A stretch of 64,000 nt of DNA from assembly GCA_027531395.1 (NCBI GenBank), contig JAPZRO010000006.1, positions 186,001 through 250,000 of the forward strand. Direction: 5' to 3'. The notes beneath the pieces were generated by a model that ran no database searches, was not told the DNA's origin, and worked only from the letters and a program-made list of their open reading frames with translations. Below are positions 17,742 to 26,632 of this stretch, in pieces. The stretch's first letter is position 1; each line of letters opens with the position of its first letter. The stretch is from Porphyrobacter sp. GTDB lineage: Bacteria; Pseudomonadota; Alphaproteobacteria; Sphingomonadales; Sphingomonadaceae. Made by a program: the position numbers and the translations under genes.

Positions 17742-18422
17742 ATGATCGATGCCGAATACGAGGAACTGGACGTGGGCGATGGCGAGCTTGATCTCGCCGA
17801 CACCGACAACCTGCCGTGGCTCGAATCCGACGCGGATGACGAGGAAGCGGGCGGGCTCGATATCGGCCAGATCCTCGGCTTTGCCGGTATGCTGGTGCTG
17901 GTGCTGGCGGCAGTTGTCGGTGCCGTCTGGTATGTCTCCAACCGCGCCGGCTCGGCCGACGTCGTGGCCGATGGCAGTGTGATCGAAGCTCCCGCCGGGC
18001 CGATCAAGGAACGTCCCGAGGACCCGGGCGGCAAGCAGTTTGCCGGCACCGGCAACGTCGCTCCGCTGGTCGGCGAAGGCGAGACCCGCGAGGCAGTGGT
18101 CGCTGCGCCGGCCGCTCCGGCAACGCCCGCCCCCAAGCCCTCGCCGTCTGCCAGCGCGAGCGCCGCTGCGCCTGCCGCGCCGGCTGTGGCGGGTGTGGGC
18201 GTGCAACTTGCCGCCTATGGCACCCGCGCCCGTGCCGAGCAGGGGTGGGCCGATCTGTCGCGCCGGACCGAGGCGCTGGCCGGCGTCAAGCACCGCGTGG
18301 TCGAAGGCAAGGTTGATATCGGCACCGTCTACCGCTTGCAGGCCGTGGCCGGCAGCCGCGCCGAGGCCGAGCGTCTGTGCGCCGCGCTCAAGGCCGACGG
18401 GCTCGATTGCCAGATCAAGTAG
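17742..18422 (+). CDS. SPOR domain-containing membrane protein
   Basis: A 226-residue protein: acidic cytoplasmic N-terminus, one membrane helix (ILGFAGMLVLVLAAVVGAVWYV, about residues 46-67), a Pro/Ala/Ser linker, and a C-terminal SPOR domain (about 150-226, from VQLAAYGTRARAEQGWADL to AERLCAALKADGLDCQIK). SPOR domains bind glycan strands stripped of stem peptides at the septum. The ATG at 17742 follows GAGG and lies 25 bp after argS; the frame continues upstream into argS without support. Confidence 0.9.
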   Translation: MIDAEYEELDVGDGELDLADTDNLPWLESDADDEEAGGLDIGQILGFAGMLVLVLAAVVGAVWYVSNRAGSADVVADGSVIEAPAGPIKERPEDPGGKQFAGTGNVAPLVGEGETREAVVAAPAAPATPAPKPSPSASASAAAPAAPAVAGVGVQLAAYGTRARAEQGWADLSRRTEALAGVKHRVVEGKVDIGTVYRLQAVAGSRAEAERLCAALKADGLDCQIK

Positions 18423-18504
18423 CGGTGGCCCACGAGAGGGCTTTTCCCCGTTCCGGATGGTTACCCCGCTTGCCTGACGCGGGCTTCCTTGCGAACCTCT
18501 GCGC

Positions 18505-19527
18505 ATGATTCCGGCAATCTTCGGCCTTGGCGGCCCGCATCTCACCGCGGACGAGCGCGCCTTCTTCCGCGAGGCCGATCCGGCGGGCTATATCCTGTTC
18601 GGGCGCAATTGCGTCGATCCCGAGCAGCTGCGCGCGCTGACCGATGATCTCAGGAGCATCCACGGGCGAGATCGCCTGCTGGTTTCGATCGATCAGGAAG
18701 GTGGACGGGTGGCGCGGCTGCGTCCGCCGCACTGGTCGCCCTATCCCTCTGGCGAGGCCTTCGCGCGGCTCTACGAGATCGCCCCGGCGAGCGCGATCGC
18801 GGCCGCGCGTGCCAATGCGACCGCGATGGGGCTGGAACTGGCGGCGATGGGCATCACGGTCGACTATCACCCGCCGCTTGATCTGCGGGTGCCGGGCGCG
18901 CATGACGTTATCGGCGACCGCGCCTTCGGCGCGGACCCGATGCAGGTGGCAGCGCTGGGGCGCGCGGTGCTCGAAGGGCTGGCTGCTGGCGGGGTGACCG
19001 GCTGCATCAAGCATATGCCCGGCCACGGCCGCACCGATGTCGATACCCACAAGGCGCTCCCCACCGTGACCGCCAGCGCGGCGGAGCTGGAGGACGACCT
19101 CGCCCCGTTCCGCACGCTCAATCACGCGCTGATCGGCATGACCGGCCACCTCGTCTTCACCGCCTGGGATGCGGAGAATCCCGCGACCCTCTCGCAAACC
19201 GTGATCCGCGATATCATCCGCGGCGCGATCGGCTTCGACGGCCTGCTGCTGACCGACGATATCGACATGGAGGCGCTTGGCGGATCGATCCCGGAGCGTG
19301 CTGCCCGCGCCCATGCGGCGGGGTGCGACATCATCCTCAACTGCTGGGCGAAGATGGACGACATGACGGGCATCTGCGCGGTGCTGCCCTCGATGTCCGA
19401 TGTCACCGCAGCGCGGCTTGACCGTGCGCTGGCCGGCACCCGCATCGCCCCCGCGCTCGCTTCCGAGCAGGGCGAACTCCTCGCCAAGCGCGATGCCCTG
19501 CTGGCGCTGGCGGAGCAATCCGCATGA
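18505..19527 (+). CDS. nagZ: Beta-N-acetylhexosaminidase
   Basis: A 340-residue glycoside hydrolase family 3 enzyme. The family signature KHMPGHGRTDVDTHKALP carries the catalytic His, and LLLTDDIDMEAL the nucleophile Asp. SIDQEGGRVARL is the sugar-binding loop. NagZ removes GlcNAc from muropeptides in peptidoglycan recycling. Its stop overlaps the scpA start (ATGA), linking wall recycling and chromosome-segregation genes in one unit. Confidence 0.94.
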   Translation: MIPAIFGLGGPHLTADERAFFREADPAGYILFGRNCVDPEQLRALTDDLRSIHGRDRLLVSIDQEGGRVARLRPPHWSPYPSGEAFARLYEIAPASAIAAARANATAMGLELAAMGITVDYHPPLDLRVPGAHDVIGDRAFGADPMQVAALGRAVLEGLAAGGVTGCIKHMPGHGRTDVDTHKALPTVTASAAELEDDLAPFRTLNHALIGMTGHLVFTAWDAENPATLSQTVIRDIIRGAIGFDGLLLTDDIDMEALGGSIPERAARAHAAGCDIILNCWAKMDDMTGICAVLPSMSDVTAARLDRALAGTRIAPALASEQGELLAKRDALLALAEQSA

Positions 19528-20357
19528 GTGCTGCCGAGGAGCCCTTCATGCTGGGTCTGCCCGATGCGGGCGCGGATGAAGCCGTGCTGGTGCAGGGAGC
19601 CAAGCCGGGCGAGGAGGCCCTCTATCTCGCGCTCGACGGGTGGGAAGGCCCGCTCGACCTGCTGCTCGATCTCGCGCGGCGGCAGAAGGTCGACTTGAGG
19701 CAGATATCGATCCTCGCGCTGGTCGATCAATACCTTACCTATATCGAGCGCGCCGGTGCGCTACGGCTGGAACTCGCCGCCGACTACCTCGTGATGGCGG
19801 CGTGGCTGGCCTATCTCAAATCGGCGTTGTTGCTGCCCAAGGACGAGCAGGAAGACCCGAGCCCCGAGGAACTGGCGCTGCGTCTGCAATTGCGGCTGCA
19901 ACGGCTCGGCGCGATGCGCGAGGCGGCCGCGCGGCTGATGGCGCGCGACCGGATCGGGCGCGACGTGTTCCTGCGCGGGAGCCCCGAAGGCCTGCGCACC
20001 GATCGCAAGACGCTGTGGCGCTCGGACATGTTCGCGCTGATCCAGGCCTATGGGCAGGTCAAGGCGCGCACCGCGCCGCGTATCTACCATGTCGCCAACC
20101 GCCCGGTAATGACGCTCGATTCCGCGCTGGAGCGGGTCTCGGCGATGCTCGGCGTGACGCTGGAATGGATGGAGATCCGCGATTTCCTCCCGCCCCATGC
20201 CTCGCCCGAACTGAAGCGCTCGGCACTGGCTTCGAGCTTCGTTGCGGCGCTCGAACTGGCCAAGCGGGGCAGGGCAGAGCTGGAGCAGGAGGGCGCCTTT
20301 GCCCCGCTGCGCATCCGTCGCCTCAAGGACAGCGCGGCCGTGAGTGTCGGGGCATGA
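19524..20357 (+). CDS. scpA: Segregation and condensation protein A
   Basis: A 277-residue kleisin, subunit of the SMC-ScpAB condensin complex. The N-terminal SMC-neck-binding part contains GWEGPLDLLLDLARRQKVDLRQISILALVDQYL (about residues 39-71), followed by AADYLVMAAWLAYLKSALLLP. The C-terminal winged helix is near 215-270. Overlaps both nagZ and scpB by ATGA junctions. Confidence 0.95.
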   Translation: MSAAEEPFMLGLPDAGADEAVLVQGAKPGEEALYLALDGWEGPLDLLLDLARRQKVDLRQISILALVDQYLTYIERAGALRLELAADYLVMAAWLAYLKSALLLPKDEQEDPSPEELALRLQLRLQRLGAMREAAARLMARDRIGRDVFLRGSPEGLRTDRKTLWRSDMFALIQAYGQVKARTAPRIYHVANRPVMTLDSALERVSAMLGVTLEWMEIRDFLPPHASPELKRSALASSFVAALELAKRGRAELEQEGAFAPLRIRRLKDSAAVSVGA

Positions 20358-20974
20358 GCGAGCCGGGGACCCTCGAGCGCGCGATCGAGGCGACCTTGTT
20401 CGCCGCCGAAGAGCCGATGAGCGTCGATGCGGTCGCCTCCCATCTCGGCGGGCTTGAGCTGGCGGAGGTGCGCGTGGCGCTCGCCGCCTTGCAGGCGCAC
20501 TATATCGCGCGCGGCGTGCATCTGGTCGAGCGCGGCGGGCGCTGGCATTTCGAGACCGCGCCCGATCTTGCCCATCTGCTGCGGCGCGAGAAGGAGCAGG
20601 TGCGCCGCCTAAGCCGCGCGGCCACCGAGGTTCTGGCGATCATCGCCTATCACGAGCCGGTCAGCCGCGCCGAAATCGAATCCATCCGCGGGGTGCAGAC
20701 CAGTGCGGGCACGCTCGATGTGCTGATGGAGGCAGGCTGGGTGCGTCCCGCCGGCCGGCGCGAGGTGCCGGGCCGCCCGGTGATCTATGCCACCACCCCC
20801 GAATTCCTCGATCATTTCGGCCTCGCCAGCCGCCGCGACCTGCCCGGCATCGACGAATTGCGCGCAGCCGGCCTGCTCGATCCGGTCGACGAGGCGATGG
20901 AGGCAGCGATGCGTTTCGAGCCCGATGAGACCGATGATCCGGACAGCGACGACGACGAGAATCTGGCGGACTGA
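20354..20974 (+). CDS. scpB: Segregation and condensation protein B
   Basis: A 206-residue protein of two tandem winged-helix domains. ATLFAAEEPMSVDAVASHL starts the first; RAATEVLAIIAYHEPVSRAEIESIRGV is the family hallmark, followed by GRREVPGRPVIYATTPEFLDHFGL. It dimerises on ScpA in the condensin complex. The ATG at 20354 overlaps the scpA stop. The acidic C-terminal tail (DETDDPDSDDDEN) is typical. Confidence 0.95.
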   Translation: MSEPGTLERAIEATLFAAEEPMSVDAVASHLGGLELAEVRVALAALQAHYIARGVHLVERGGRWHFETAPDLAHLLRREKEQVRRLSRAATEVLAIIAYHEPVSRAEIESIRGVQTSAGTLDVLMEAGWVRPAGRREVPGRPVIYATTPEFLDHFGLASRRDLPGIDELRAAGLLDPVDEAMEAAMRFEPDETDDPDSDDDENLAD

Positions 20975-21082
20975 CTGGCAATTCGCGAAGGCTTGTCCTA
21001 GATAGGGCGTTGTTCGAGCGCCGGGCGTGATCCCGGGTTTGCGGCATCGCGCCAGCCGCGGCCGCCTTCAGGAGTTGAGACA

Positions 21083-21325
21083 ATGGGTTTTTCGTCGATT
21101 TGGCACTGGGTCATCGTGCTCCTGATCGTGCTGATCCTGTTCGGACGCGGCCGCATTGCCGAGATGATGGGCGATTTCGGCAAGGGCATCTCGAGCTTCA
21201 AGAAGGGCCTCAACGAGACCGAGGAAACCGCTGCCAAGGCTGCGCGGATCGAACCGCCTGCCGCAGCGCCCGCGCCCGCCGAGACCCCGGCGCCGGCTGA
21301 CAAGACCGACACCACCGGCGCCTGA
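21083..21325 (+). CDS. tatA: Sec-independent translocase protein TatA
   Basis: An 80-residue protein with one N-terminal helix ([19 protein letters not shown]), the [17 protein letters not shown] hinge and amphipathic helix, and a Pro/Ala tail. TatA forms the export pore for folded proteins with twin-arginine signals. First of the tatABC genes. A client candidate lies in this window (39635-40690). Confidence 0.95.
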   Translation: MGFSSIWHWVIVLLIVLILFGRGRIAEMMGDFGKGISSFKKGLNETEETAAKAARIEPPAAAPAPAETPAPADKTDTTGA

Positions 21326-21363
21326 CAGCTCCTTCAAGGAGGCGGGCTCACCGCACCCCCGAC

Positions 21364-21717
21364 ATGTTCGACATCGGCATTGGAGAACTGCTGGTCATCC
21401 TGATCGTCGCGGTCGTGGTGATCGGGCCGAAGGACCTGCCGCTTGCCATGCGCACTGCCGGCCGCTGGATCGGCAAGATGCGCCGCATCTCGGCCCATTT
21501 CCGCTCGGGGATCGACACCATGGTGCGCGAGGCCGAGCTGGAGGAAATGGAGAAGAAGTGGAAGGCGCAGAACGAGGAAATCATGCGCCGCTCCGCCGCG
21601 CTGACCGAGGCCGAGGCTGGCGCGCCGGTGATGACGGGGCCTCCGCCGGTCGAGACGCCGCAATCTGCCGAGCCTGCGCCTGACGCGCCCGCGCCCAAGG
21701 GCAATGCCGATGTTTGA
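21364..21717 (+). CDS. tatB: Sec-independent translocase protein TatB
   Basis: A 117-residue protein. MFDIGIGELLVILIVAVVVIGPKDLP matches the TatB N-terminus (the E-to-GP hinge), followed by an amphipathic helix with GRWIGKMRRISAHFRSGID and a long charged helix. TatB with TatC recognises twin-arginine signals. Its end overlaps tatC by 14 bp. Confidence 0.94.
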   Translation: MFDIGIGELLVILIVAVVVIGPKDLPLAMRTAGRWIGKMRRISAHFRSGIDTMVREAELEEMEKKWKAQNEEIMRRSAALTEAEAGAPVMTGPPPVETPQSAEPAPDAPAPKGNADV

Positions 21718-22519
21718 GGTCAAGGATCTCGACGAGACCCGCGCCCCGCTGCTCGATCACCTGATCGAGCTGCGCACCCGCCTGATCCGCGCGCTGCTCG
21801 CGCTTGGCGTCGGCTTTGCGGTGTGCCTCTATTTCGCTGACCAGATCCTCGGCATTCTGGTGTGGCCGCTGAAGCAGGCCTTCCCCGCGGGCGAGGGCCA
21901 GCTGATCTTCACCAAGCTGCCCGAAGTCTTCTTCGTCGAATTGAAGGTCGCGCTGTTTGCCGGCTTCATGGTGAGCTTTCCGGTAATCGCGAACCAGCTC
22001 TGGGCCTTCATCGCGCCGGGGCTCTATGCGCGCGAGAAGAAGGCCTTCCTGCCCTTCCTTATCGCCACGCCGGTGCTGTTCAGTGCGGGGGCGGCGCTGG
22101 CCTATTTCGTGGTGATGCCGGTTGCCTTCACCTTCTTCCTCGGCTTCGGCGGGGAGGCGGGCGGGTTGTCGGTGCAGGCGCTGCCGAGCGCGGGCGACTA
22201 TCTCAGCCTCGTGATGCAGTTCATCCTCGCCTTCGGGCTGACTTTCCTCTTGCCGGTGCTGCTGTTGCTGCTCCACCGTGCGGGGATCGTCACCCGCGAC
22301 CAGATGGTGGCGGCGCGGCGCTATGTGATCGTGGTGATCTTTATCATCGCCGCGATCGTGACGCCGCCCGATCCAGGCTCGCAGATCATCCTCGCGGTGC
22401 CGCTTTGGCTGCTGTTCGAGGCCTCGCTGCTGCTGATGCGCTTGCAGGAAGGTGCCGTCGCCGCCGACAAGGCCGCGCGCGAGGCGGAGCAGGCGGCGGA
22501 GAGAGCCGCGGCGGAGTAG
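21704..22519 (+). CDS. tatC: Sec-independent translocase protein TatC
   Basis: A 271-residue membrane protein with six predicted helices. APLLDHLIELRTRLIRALLALG is the N-terminal TatC signature that contacts the twin-arginine signal; FVELKVALFAGFMVSFPVIANQLWAFIAPGLY is the conserved periplasmic/TM2 region. An in-frame ATG at 21710 is an alternative start. The stop abuts the convergent amidohydrolase stop with no gap. Confidence 0.95.
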   Translation: MPMFEVKDLDETRAPLLDHLIELRTRLIRALLALGVGFAVCLYFADQILGILVWPLKQAFPAGEGQLIFTKLPEVFFVELKVALFAGFMVSFPVIANQLWAFIAPGLYAREKKAFLPFLIATPVLFSAGAALAYFVVMPVAFTFFLGFGGEAGGLSVQALPSAGDYLSLVMQFILAFGLTFLLPVLLLLLHRAGIVTRDQMVAARRYVIVVIFIIAAIVTPPDPGSQIILAVPLWLLFEASLLLMRLQEGAVAADKAAREAEQAAERAAAE

Positions 22520-24169
22520 TTACTCCCCGCGCACCTTCACCCCGCCGATCCACACCTCGATCACCTTGGTCTGGCGGATCTCGTCGGGCGAGGCGAGCAG
22601 CGGGTCGCGGTCGACCAGCAGGAAGTCGGCGCGCTCGCCCGGCACCAGCCGCCCGAAGCGGCCCTCGGCAAAACCGGCAAAGGCGGCGTCTGCGGTGAAC
22701 CCGGCGAGCGCGGCCTCGCGGCTGACGGTTTCCTTCGGGAACCAGCCGCCGAAGGGTTCGCCCTTGGCATCGGTACGGCTGATCGCGGCGGCCATGCCGG
22801 CCCAGGGATCGGCCGGTTCGACCGGCGCGTCCGAGCCGAAGGCCAGCCGCCCGCCGACCGACATCACGCTGCGCCACGGGTAGGCGCCATCCAGCCGGTC
22901 GGGCCCAAGCCGGGCTTCCGCCATCAGCCGGTCGGAGGTCTGGTGGAGCGGTTGCATCGAGGCGATGATGCCATGCCGGCCCAGCATCGGCAGGTCTGCC
23001 GGATCGACGATCTGCGCGTGCTCGATGCGCCAGCGGCGATCGCCCTTGTAGCTCTCCGAAAGCTCCTCGATCGCGGCCAGCACCTCGGCATTGGCGGCAT
23101 CGCCGATGGCGTGGATGGCGGTCTGGAAATTGTCCATCGCCGCGCGGCTCATCAGGTTGCGCAGCTGGGTGGGGGAGAGCAGCGGCAGGCCCTTGGCCCC
23201 CGGATCGTCGTGATAGGGCGCCTTCAGCACCGCGCCGCGCGACCCCAGCGCGCCGTCGAGATAGAGCTTTATCCCGCCCATCCGCAGGCGGTCGTCATAG
23301 AGCCAGACGGTCGGCTCCGGCCCGGCGACGGTCTCCAGCGTCTCGAACCCGTCGGCATAGGACATGATGCGGATCTGCAGCCGCCCTTCGTCGCCAGCGC
23401 GGCGGAAGGTGTTCCAGTCGGCCAGCGTGGTGCCCATGTCGGCAACCGCGGTGACCCCGTAGCCGAGCAGCACCTCCTGCGCCTTGACGAAGGCCAGATC
23501 GCGATCTTCGGGCCGGGGGGCGGGGATGTCCTTCTCCACCAGTTGCGCGGCCTTGTCGACGAACACTCCCGTGGGCGTGCCCTTGGCATCGCGGATGATC
23601 TTGCCACCGGCCGGATCGGGGGTCTTCGCGCTTACTCCGGCGGTCTGGATCGCGAGACTGTTGCCCCAGGCGGCGTGGCCGTCGACGCGCTCAAGCCAGA
23701 CCGGCCGGTCGGCCACCACGGTATCGAGCTCGGCTGCGGTGGGAAAGCGGCCGAGGCCCCACTTTTCCTGGTTCCAGCCGCGCCCGAGGATCCACGGGCG
23801 CCCCGGGTTCTCCTCGGCGAAGGCGCGGATCTTGAGCAGCGCGTCCTCGAGCGAGGTGGTGTCCGACAGATCGAGCGTCAGCTGGCCGAAACCGATGCCC
23901 ATCACGTGGACATGCGCATCGATCATGCCCGGCACCATCACCTTGCCCTTGGCATCGAGACGGTAATCGACCTGCGGCCGCGCCTCGCCGCGCGCGAGCA
24001 CCTGCACCACCTTGCCGTCCTCGTCGAACACCAGACCGGTAAAGCGCTGCACCTTGCCCTCGGCATCGATCGTCACCCCGTCGACATTGTCGACCAGCGT
24101 GTCGGCCAGCGCCGGGGCAGCGAGGGCGAGGGTGGAGGCGGCAAGAGCAAGAGCGAAGGTGCGGCGCAT
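22520..24169 (-). CDS. Exported amidohydrolase family protein (YtcJ-like)
   Basis: A 549-residue metal-dependent hydrolase with a signal peptide (MRRTFALALAASTLALAAPALA). DAHVHVMGIG is the first metal-binding HxH motif, IHAIGDAANAEVL and EHAQIV provide further ligands, and FGSDAPVEPADPW holds the catalytic Asp. YtcJ-like enzymes hydrolyse amide bonds of unknown or varied substrates. It is a single gene, divergent from ilvA, and shares a zero-length 3' junction with tatC. Confidence 0.88.
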   Translation of the reverse strand: MRRTFALALAASTLALAAPALADTLVDNVDGVTIDAEGKVQRFTGLVFDEDGKVVQVLARGEARPQVDYRLDAKGKVMVPGMIDAHVHVMGIGFGQLTLDLSDTTSLEDALLKIRAFAEENPGRPWILGRGWNQEKWGLGRFPTAAELDTVVADRPVWLERVDGHAAWGNSLAIQTAGVSAKTPDPAGGKIIRDAKGTPTGVFVDKAAQLVEKDIPAPRPEDRDLAFVKAQEVLLGYGVTAVADMGTTLADWNTFRRAGDEGRLQIRIMSYADGFETLETVAGPEPTVWLYDDRLRMGGIKLYLDGALGSRGAVLKAPYHDDPGAKGLPLLSPTQLRNLMSRAAMDNFQTAIHAIGDAANAEVLAAIEELSESYKGDRRWRIEHAQIVDPADLPMLGRHGIIASMQPLHQTSDRLMAEARLGPDRLDGAYPWRSVMSVGGRLAFGSDAPVEPADPWAGMAAAISRTDAKGEPFGGWFPKETVSREAALAGFTADAAFAGFAEGRFGRLVPGERADFLLVDRDPLLASPDEIRQTKVIEVWIGGVKVRGE

Positions 24170-24323
24170 GGCAATCCCTGAAACAGCGCGAAAACGGCAG
24201 TGGCGCGGTGCCTATCGCCTTCGCGCGAGGTTGCCAACTTTCAGGCGCACAGGAATTCCTTTCATGGATTTGGCGCAAGCCTGATTGCCCTTGCGGCAAC
24301 AAGCCTCTAATCGCCCCCGCACC

Positions 24324-25586
24324 ATGTCAACGCAGCCTGCATCATTCAGCCCCAAGGGCGCCGCCGCTTCGCCGGCCGACCTTACTCTCGACGACGTGCG
24401 CGCAGCCGCCGCGCGCATCGGCTCCGCGGTGGTCAACACCCCGATGATGCACTCGATCACGCTGTCGGAGATTACCGGCGCGGATATCTGGCTGAAGTTC
24501 GAGAACCTCCAGTTCACCGCCGCCTACAAGGAGCGCGGGGCGCTCAATGCGCTGCTGCAGCTGAGCGAGGAGCAGCGCGCGCGCGGCGTGATCGCGGCCT
24601 CGGCAGGCAACCATTCGCAGGGTCTCTCCTACCACGGCACCCGCCTCGGCGTCCCGGTGACGATCGTCATGCCGCGCACCACCCCGACGGTGAAGGTGAT
24701 GCAGACCGAGAGCGTCGGCGGGAAAGTGCTGCTCGAAGGCGAGACCTTCGATGAAGCCTATGCCCATGCAAGAAAGCTCGAAGTCGAGCTCGGCCTGACC
24801 TTCGTCCACCCCTTCGACGATCCGCACGTCGCAGCGGGCGCGGGCACGGTGGCGCTCGAAATGTTCGAGGTGAAGCCCGATCTCGACTGCATCGTCACCC
24901 CGATCGGCGGGGGCGGGCTTATTTCGGGCATGGCGACGGTCGCCAAGGCGCTCAATCCCGACATGGAAGTGGTCGGCGTACAGGCGGCGCTGTTCCCCTC
25001 GATGTTCGACAAGATCAAGGGCGCGGACCTGCCCTGCGGCGGCGACACGCTCGCTGAAGGCATCGCGGTCAAGCAGCCGGGCGACTTCACCGCGCAGGTG
25101 ATCGCCGAGCGGGTGGATGACATCCTGCTGGTGGATGAGCCCGCGCTCGAAAAGGCGGTGGCGCTGCTGCTCCAGATCGAGAAGACCGTGGTCGAGGGCG
25201 CGGGCGCGGCGGGTCTTGCGGCGGTGCTCAGCAATCCGGCGCGCTTCGCCGGCAAGAGCATCGGGCTGGTGCTGTGCGGCGGCAATATCGACACCCGCCT
25301 GCTCGCCAACGTTCTGCTGCGCGATCTTGCCCGGCAGGGCCGCCTTGCGCGCCTCCGGATCACCCTGCAGGACCGCCCCGGCGCGCTGTTTAGGGTGATG
25401 CGCCTGTTCGACGAGCACAACGTCAACATCATCGAGATCTATCACCAGCGCATCTTTACCACGCTGCCGGCCAAGGGCCTGATCACCGATATCGAATGCG
25501 AGGCGCGCGACGCCGAGCAGGTCGAACGGCTGGTCGAGGGCCTGCGCGCCAACGGCTATTCGGTGCAGCTGGTAGAACTCGGCTGA
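24324..25586 (+). CDS. ilvA: Threonine ammonia-lyase (threonine dehydratase)
   Basis: A 420-residue PLP fold-type II enzyme that deaminates threonine to 2-oxobutanoate. The PLP lysine is in FTAAYKERGALN, SAGNHSQGLSYHG follows, and PIGGGGLISGMATVAKAL is the phosphate loop. The C-terminal ACT domain (RLRITLQDRPGALFRVMRLF, about residue 345 on) suggests allosteric control, commonly by isoleucine or valine. The ATG at 24324 has no clear Shine-Dalgarno; the frame opens 13 codons upstream. Confidence 0.9.
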   Translation: MSTQPASFSPKGAAASPADLTLDDVRAAAARIGSAVVNTPMMHSITLSEITGADIWLKFENLQFTAAYKERGALNALLQLSEEQRARGVIAASAGNHSQGLSYHGTRLGVPVTIVMPRTTPTVKVMQTESVGGKVLLEGETFDEAYAHARKLEVELGLTFVHPFDDPHVAAGAGTVALEMFEVKPDLDCIVTPIGGGGLISGMATVAKALNPDMEVVGVQAALFPSMFDKIKGADLPCGGDTLAEGIAVKQPGDFTAQVIAERVDDILLVDEPALEKAVALLLQIEKTVVEGAGAAGLAAVLSNPARFAGKSIGLVLCGGNIDTRLLANVLLRDLARQGRLARLRITLQDRPGALFRVMRLFDEHNVNIIEIYHQRIFTTLPAKGLITDIECEARDAEQVERLVEGLRANGYSVQLVELG

Positions 25587-25786
25587 CGCGTTTCAGGCGG
25601 GGTTTCGCTCCGCCGGGCGTGCCGTTTTGCGCCATTCCGGAAGCATTGCGCGCGGGTGCCTGTGCACAGCGCGGGATTTTTTGCGTTCTTTCATGGTTAA
25701 GGGACTTTTACCGCAGGTCCCGTCCATGCATAAGTTTGCAGTAACGCAACCCGCCATGATTCCCGCCAAGAGGACTGAGCCCGCCC

Positions 25787-26632
25787 GTGACGGCACCGAT
25801 CCGCTTCCCGAGGTTCTTCGTGACCAGCCCGGCGCCTTGTCCCTATCTGCCGGGGCGGAGCGAGCGCAAGGTGTTCACCGAACTCAAGGGCGCGCACGCG
25901 GACCAGCTCAACGAGGCGCTCGGACGGATCGGCTTCCGCCGCAGCCAGACGGTGGCCTATCGCCCATCCTGCCTCGATTGCCAGGCCTGCGTCTCGGTGC
26001 GGGTGGTGGCTGGGGCCTTCCGCCCCTCGGCGACGCAGAAGCGCGATCTGAAGCGCAATGACGATCTGATCGTCACCGAATGCCGCCCGTGGGCGACCGA
26101 CGAGCAGTTCGCGCTGCTCGCGAAATATCTCGGCCAGCGCCACCCCGATGGCGGCATGGCGGCGATGGACGAGCTCGATTATGCCGACATGATCGAGCAC
26201 ACCCCGGTCAATTCCGTGGTCACCGAATACCGCCTGCCGGGCATCGGCGGGCGTCCGGGCCGTCTGGTCGGCGCCTGCCTGACCGACCGGCAGGGCGACG
26301 GACTGTCGATGATCTATTCCTTCTACGATCCCGATCTGGAAGGCCGCGCCGGGCTCGGCAGCTTCATCATTCTCGATCACATCCGCCGCGCCGCGGCCGA
26401 GGGCCTGCCCTATGTCTATCTCGGCTACTGGGTCGAGGGCAGCCCGCGCATGCAGTACAAGGTCCGCTATCGCCCGCTCGAGCGTCTGACGCGCGAAGGC
26501 TGGCAGGTGATGGACGAGGCTGAACAGCACCGGCTGATCGCCGCGGCGACCGCGCCGCGCCAGCCGCAGGACGCGTCGCTGGCCGGCGCCCGAGGCAAGG
26601 ATGGCCAGCCCGTCAAGTTTCCGGGAAGCTGA
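25787..26632 (+). CDS. bpt: Aminoacyl-tRNA-protein transferase (Bpt/Ate family)
   Basis: A 281-residue N-end-rule transferase. The N-terminal ATE_N domain has [17 protein letters not shown] and [13 protein letters not shown], whose cysteines are family-typical, and the C-terminal domain has [26 protein letters not shown] and [17 protein letters not shown]. Bacterial members (Bpt) add leucine to N-terminal Asp or Glu, marking proteins for ClpS/ClpAP decay. The start is a GTG, after AAGAGGA. It overlaps the downstream tamA frame by 32 bp. Confidence 0.9.
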   Translation: MTAPIRFPRFFVTSPAPCPYLPGRSERKVFTELKGAHADQLNEALGRIGFRRSQTVAYRPSCLDCQACVSVRVVAGAFRPSATQKRDLKRNDDLIVTECRPWATDEQFALLAKYLGQRHPDGGMAAMDELDYADMIEHTPVNSVVTEYRLPGIGGRPGRLVGACLTDRQGDGLSMIYSFYDPDLEGRAGLGSFIILDHIRRAAAEGLPYVYLGYWVEGSPRMQYKVRYRPLERLTREGWQVMDEAEQHRLIAAATAPRQPQDASLAGARGKDGQPVKFPGS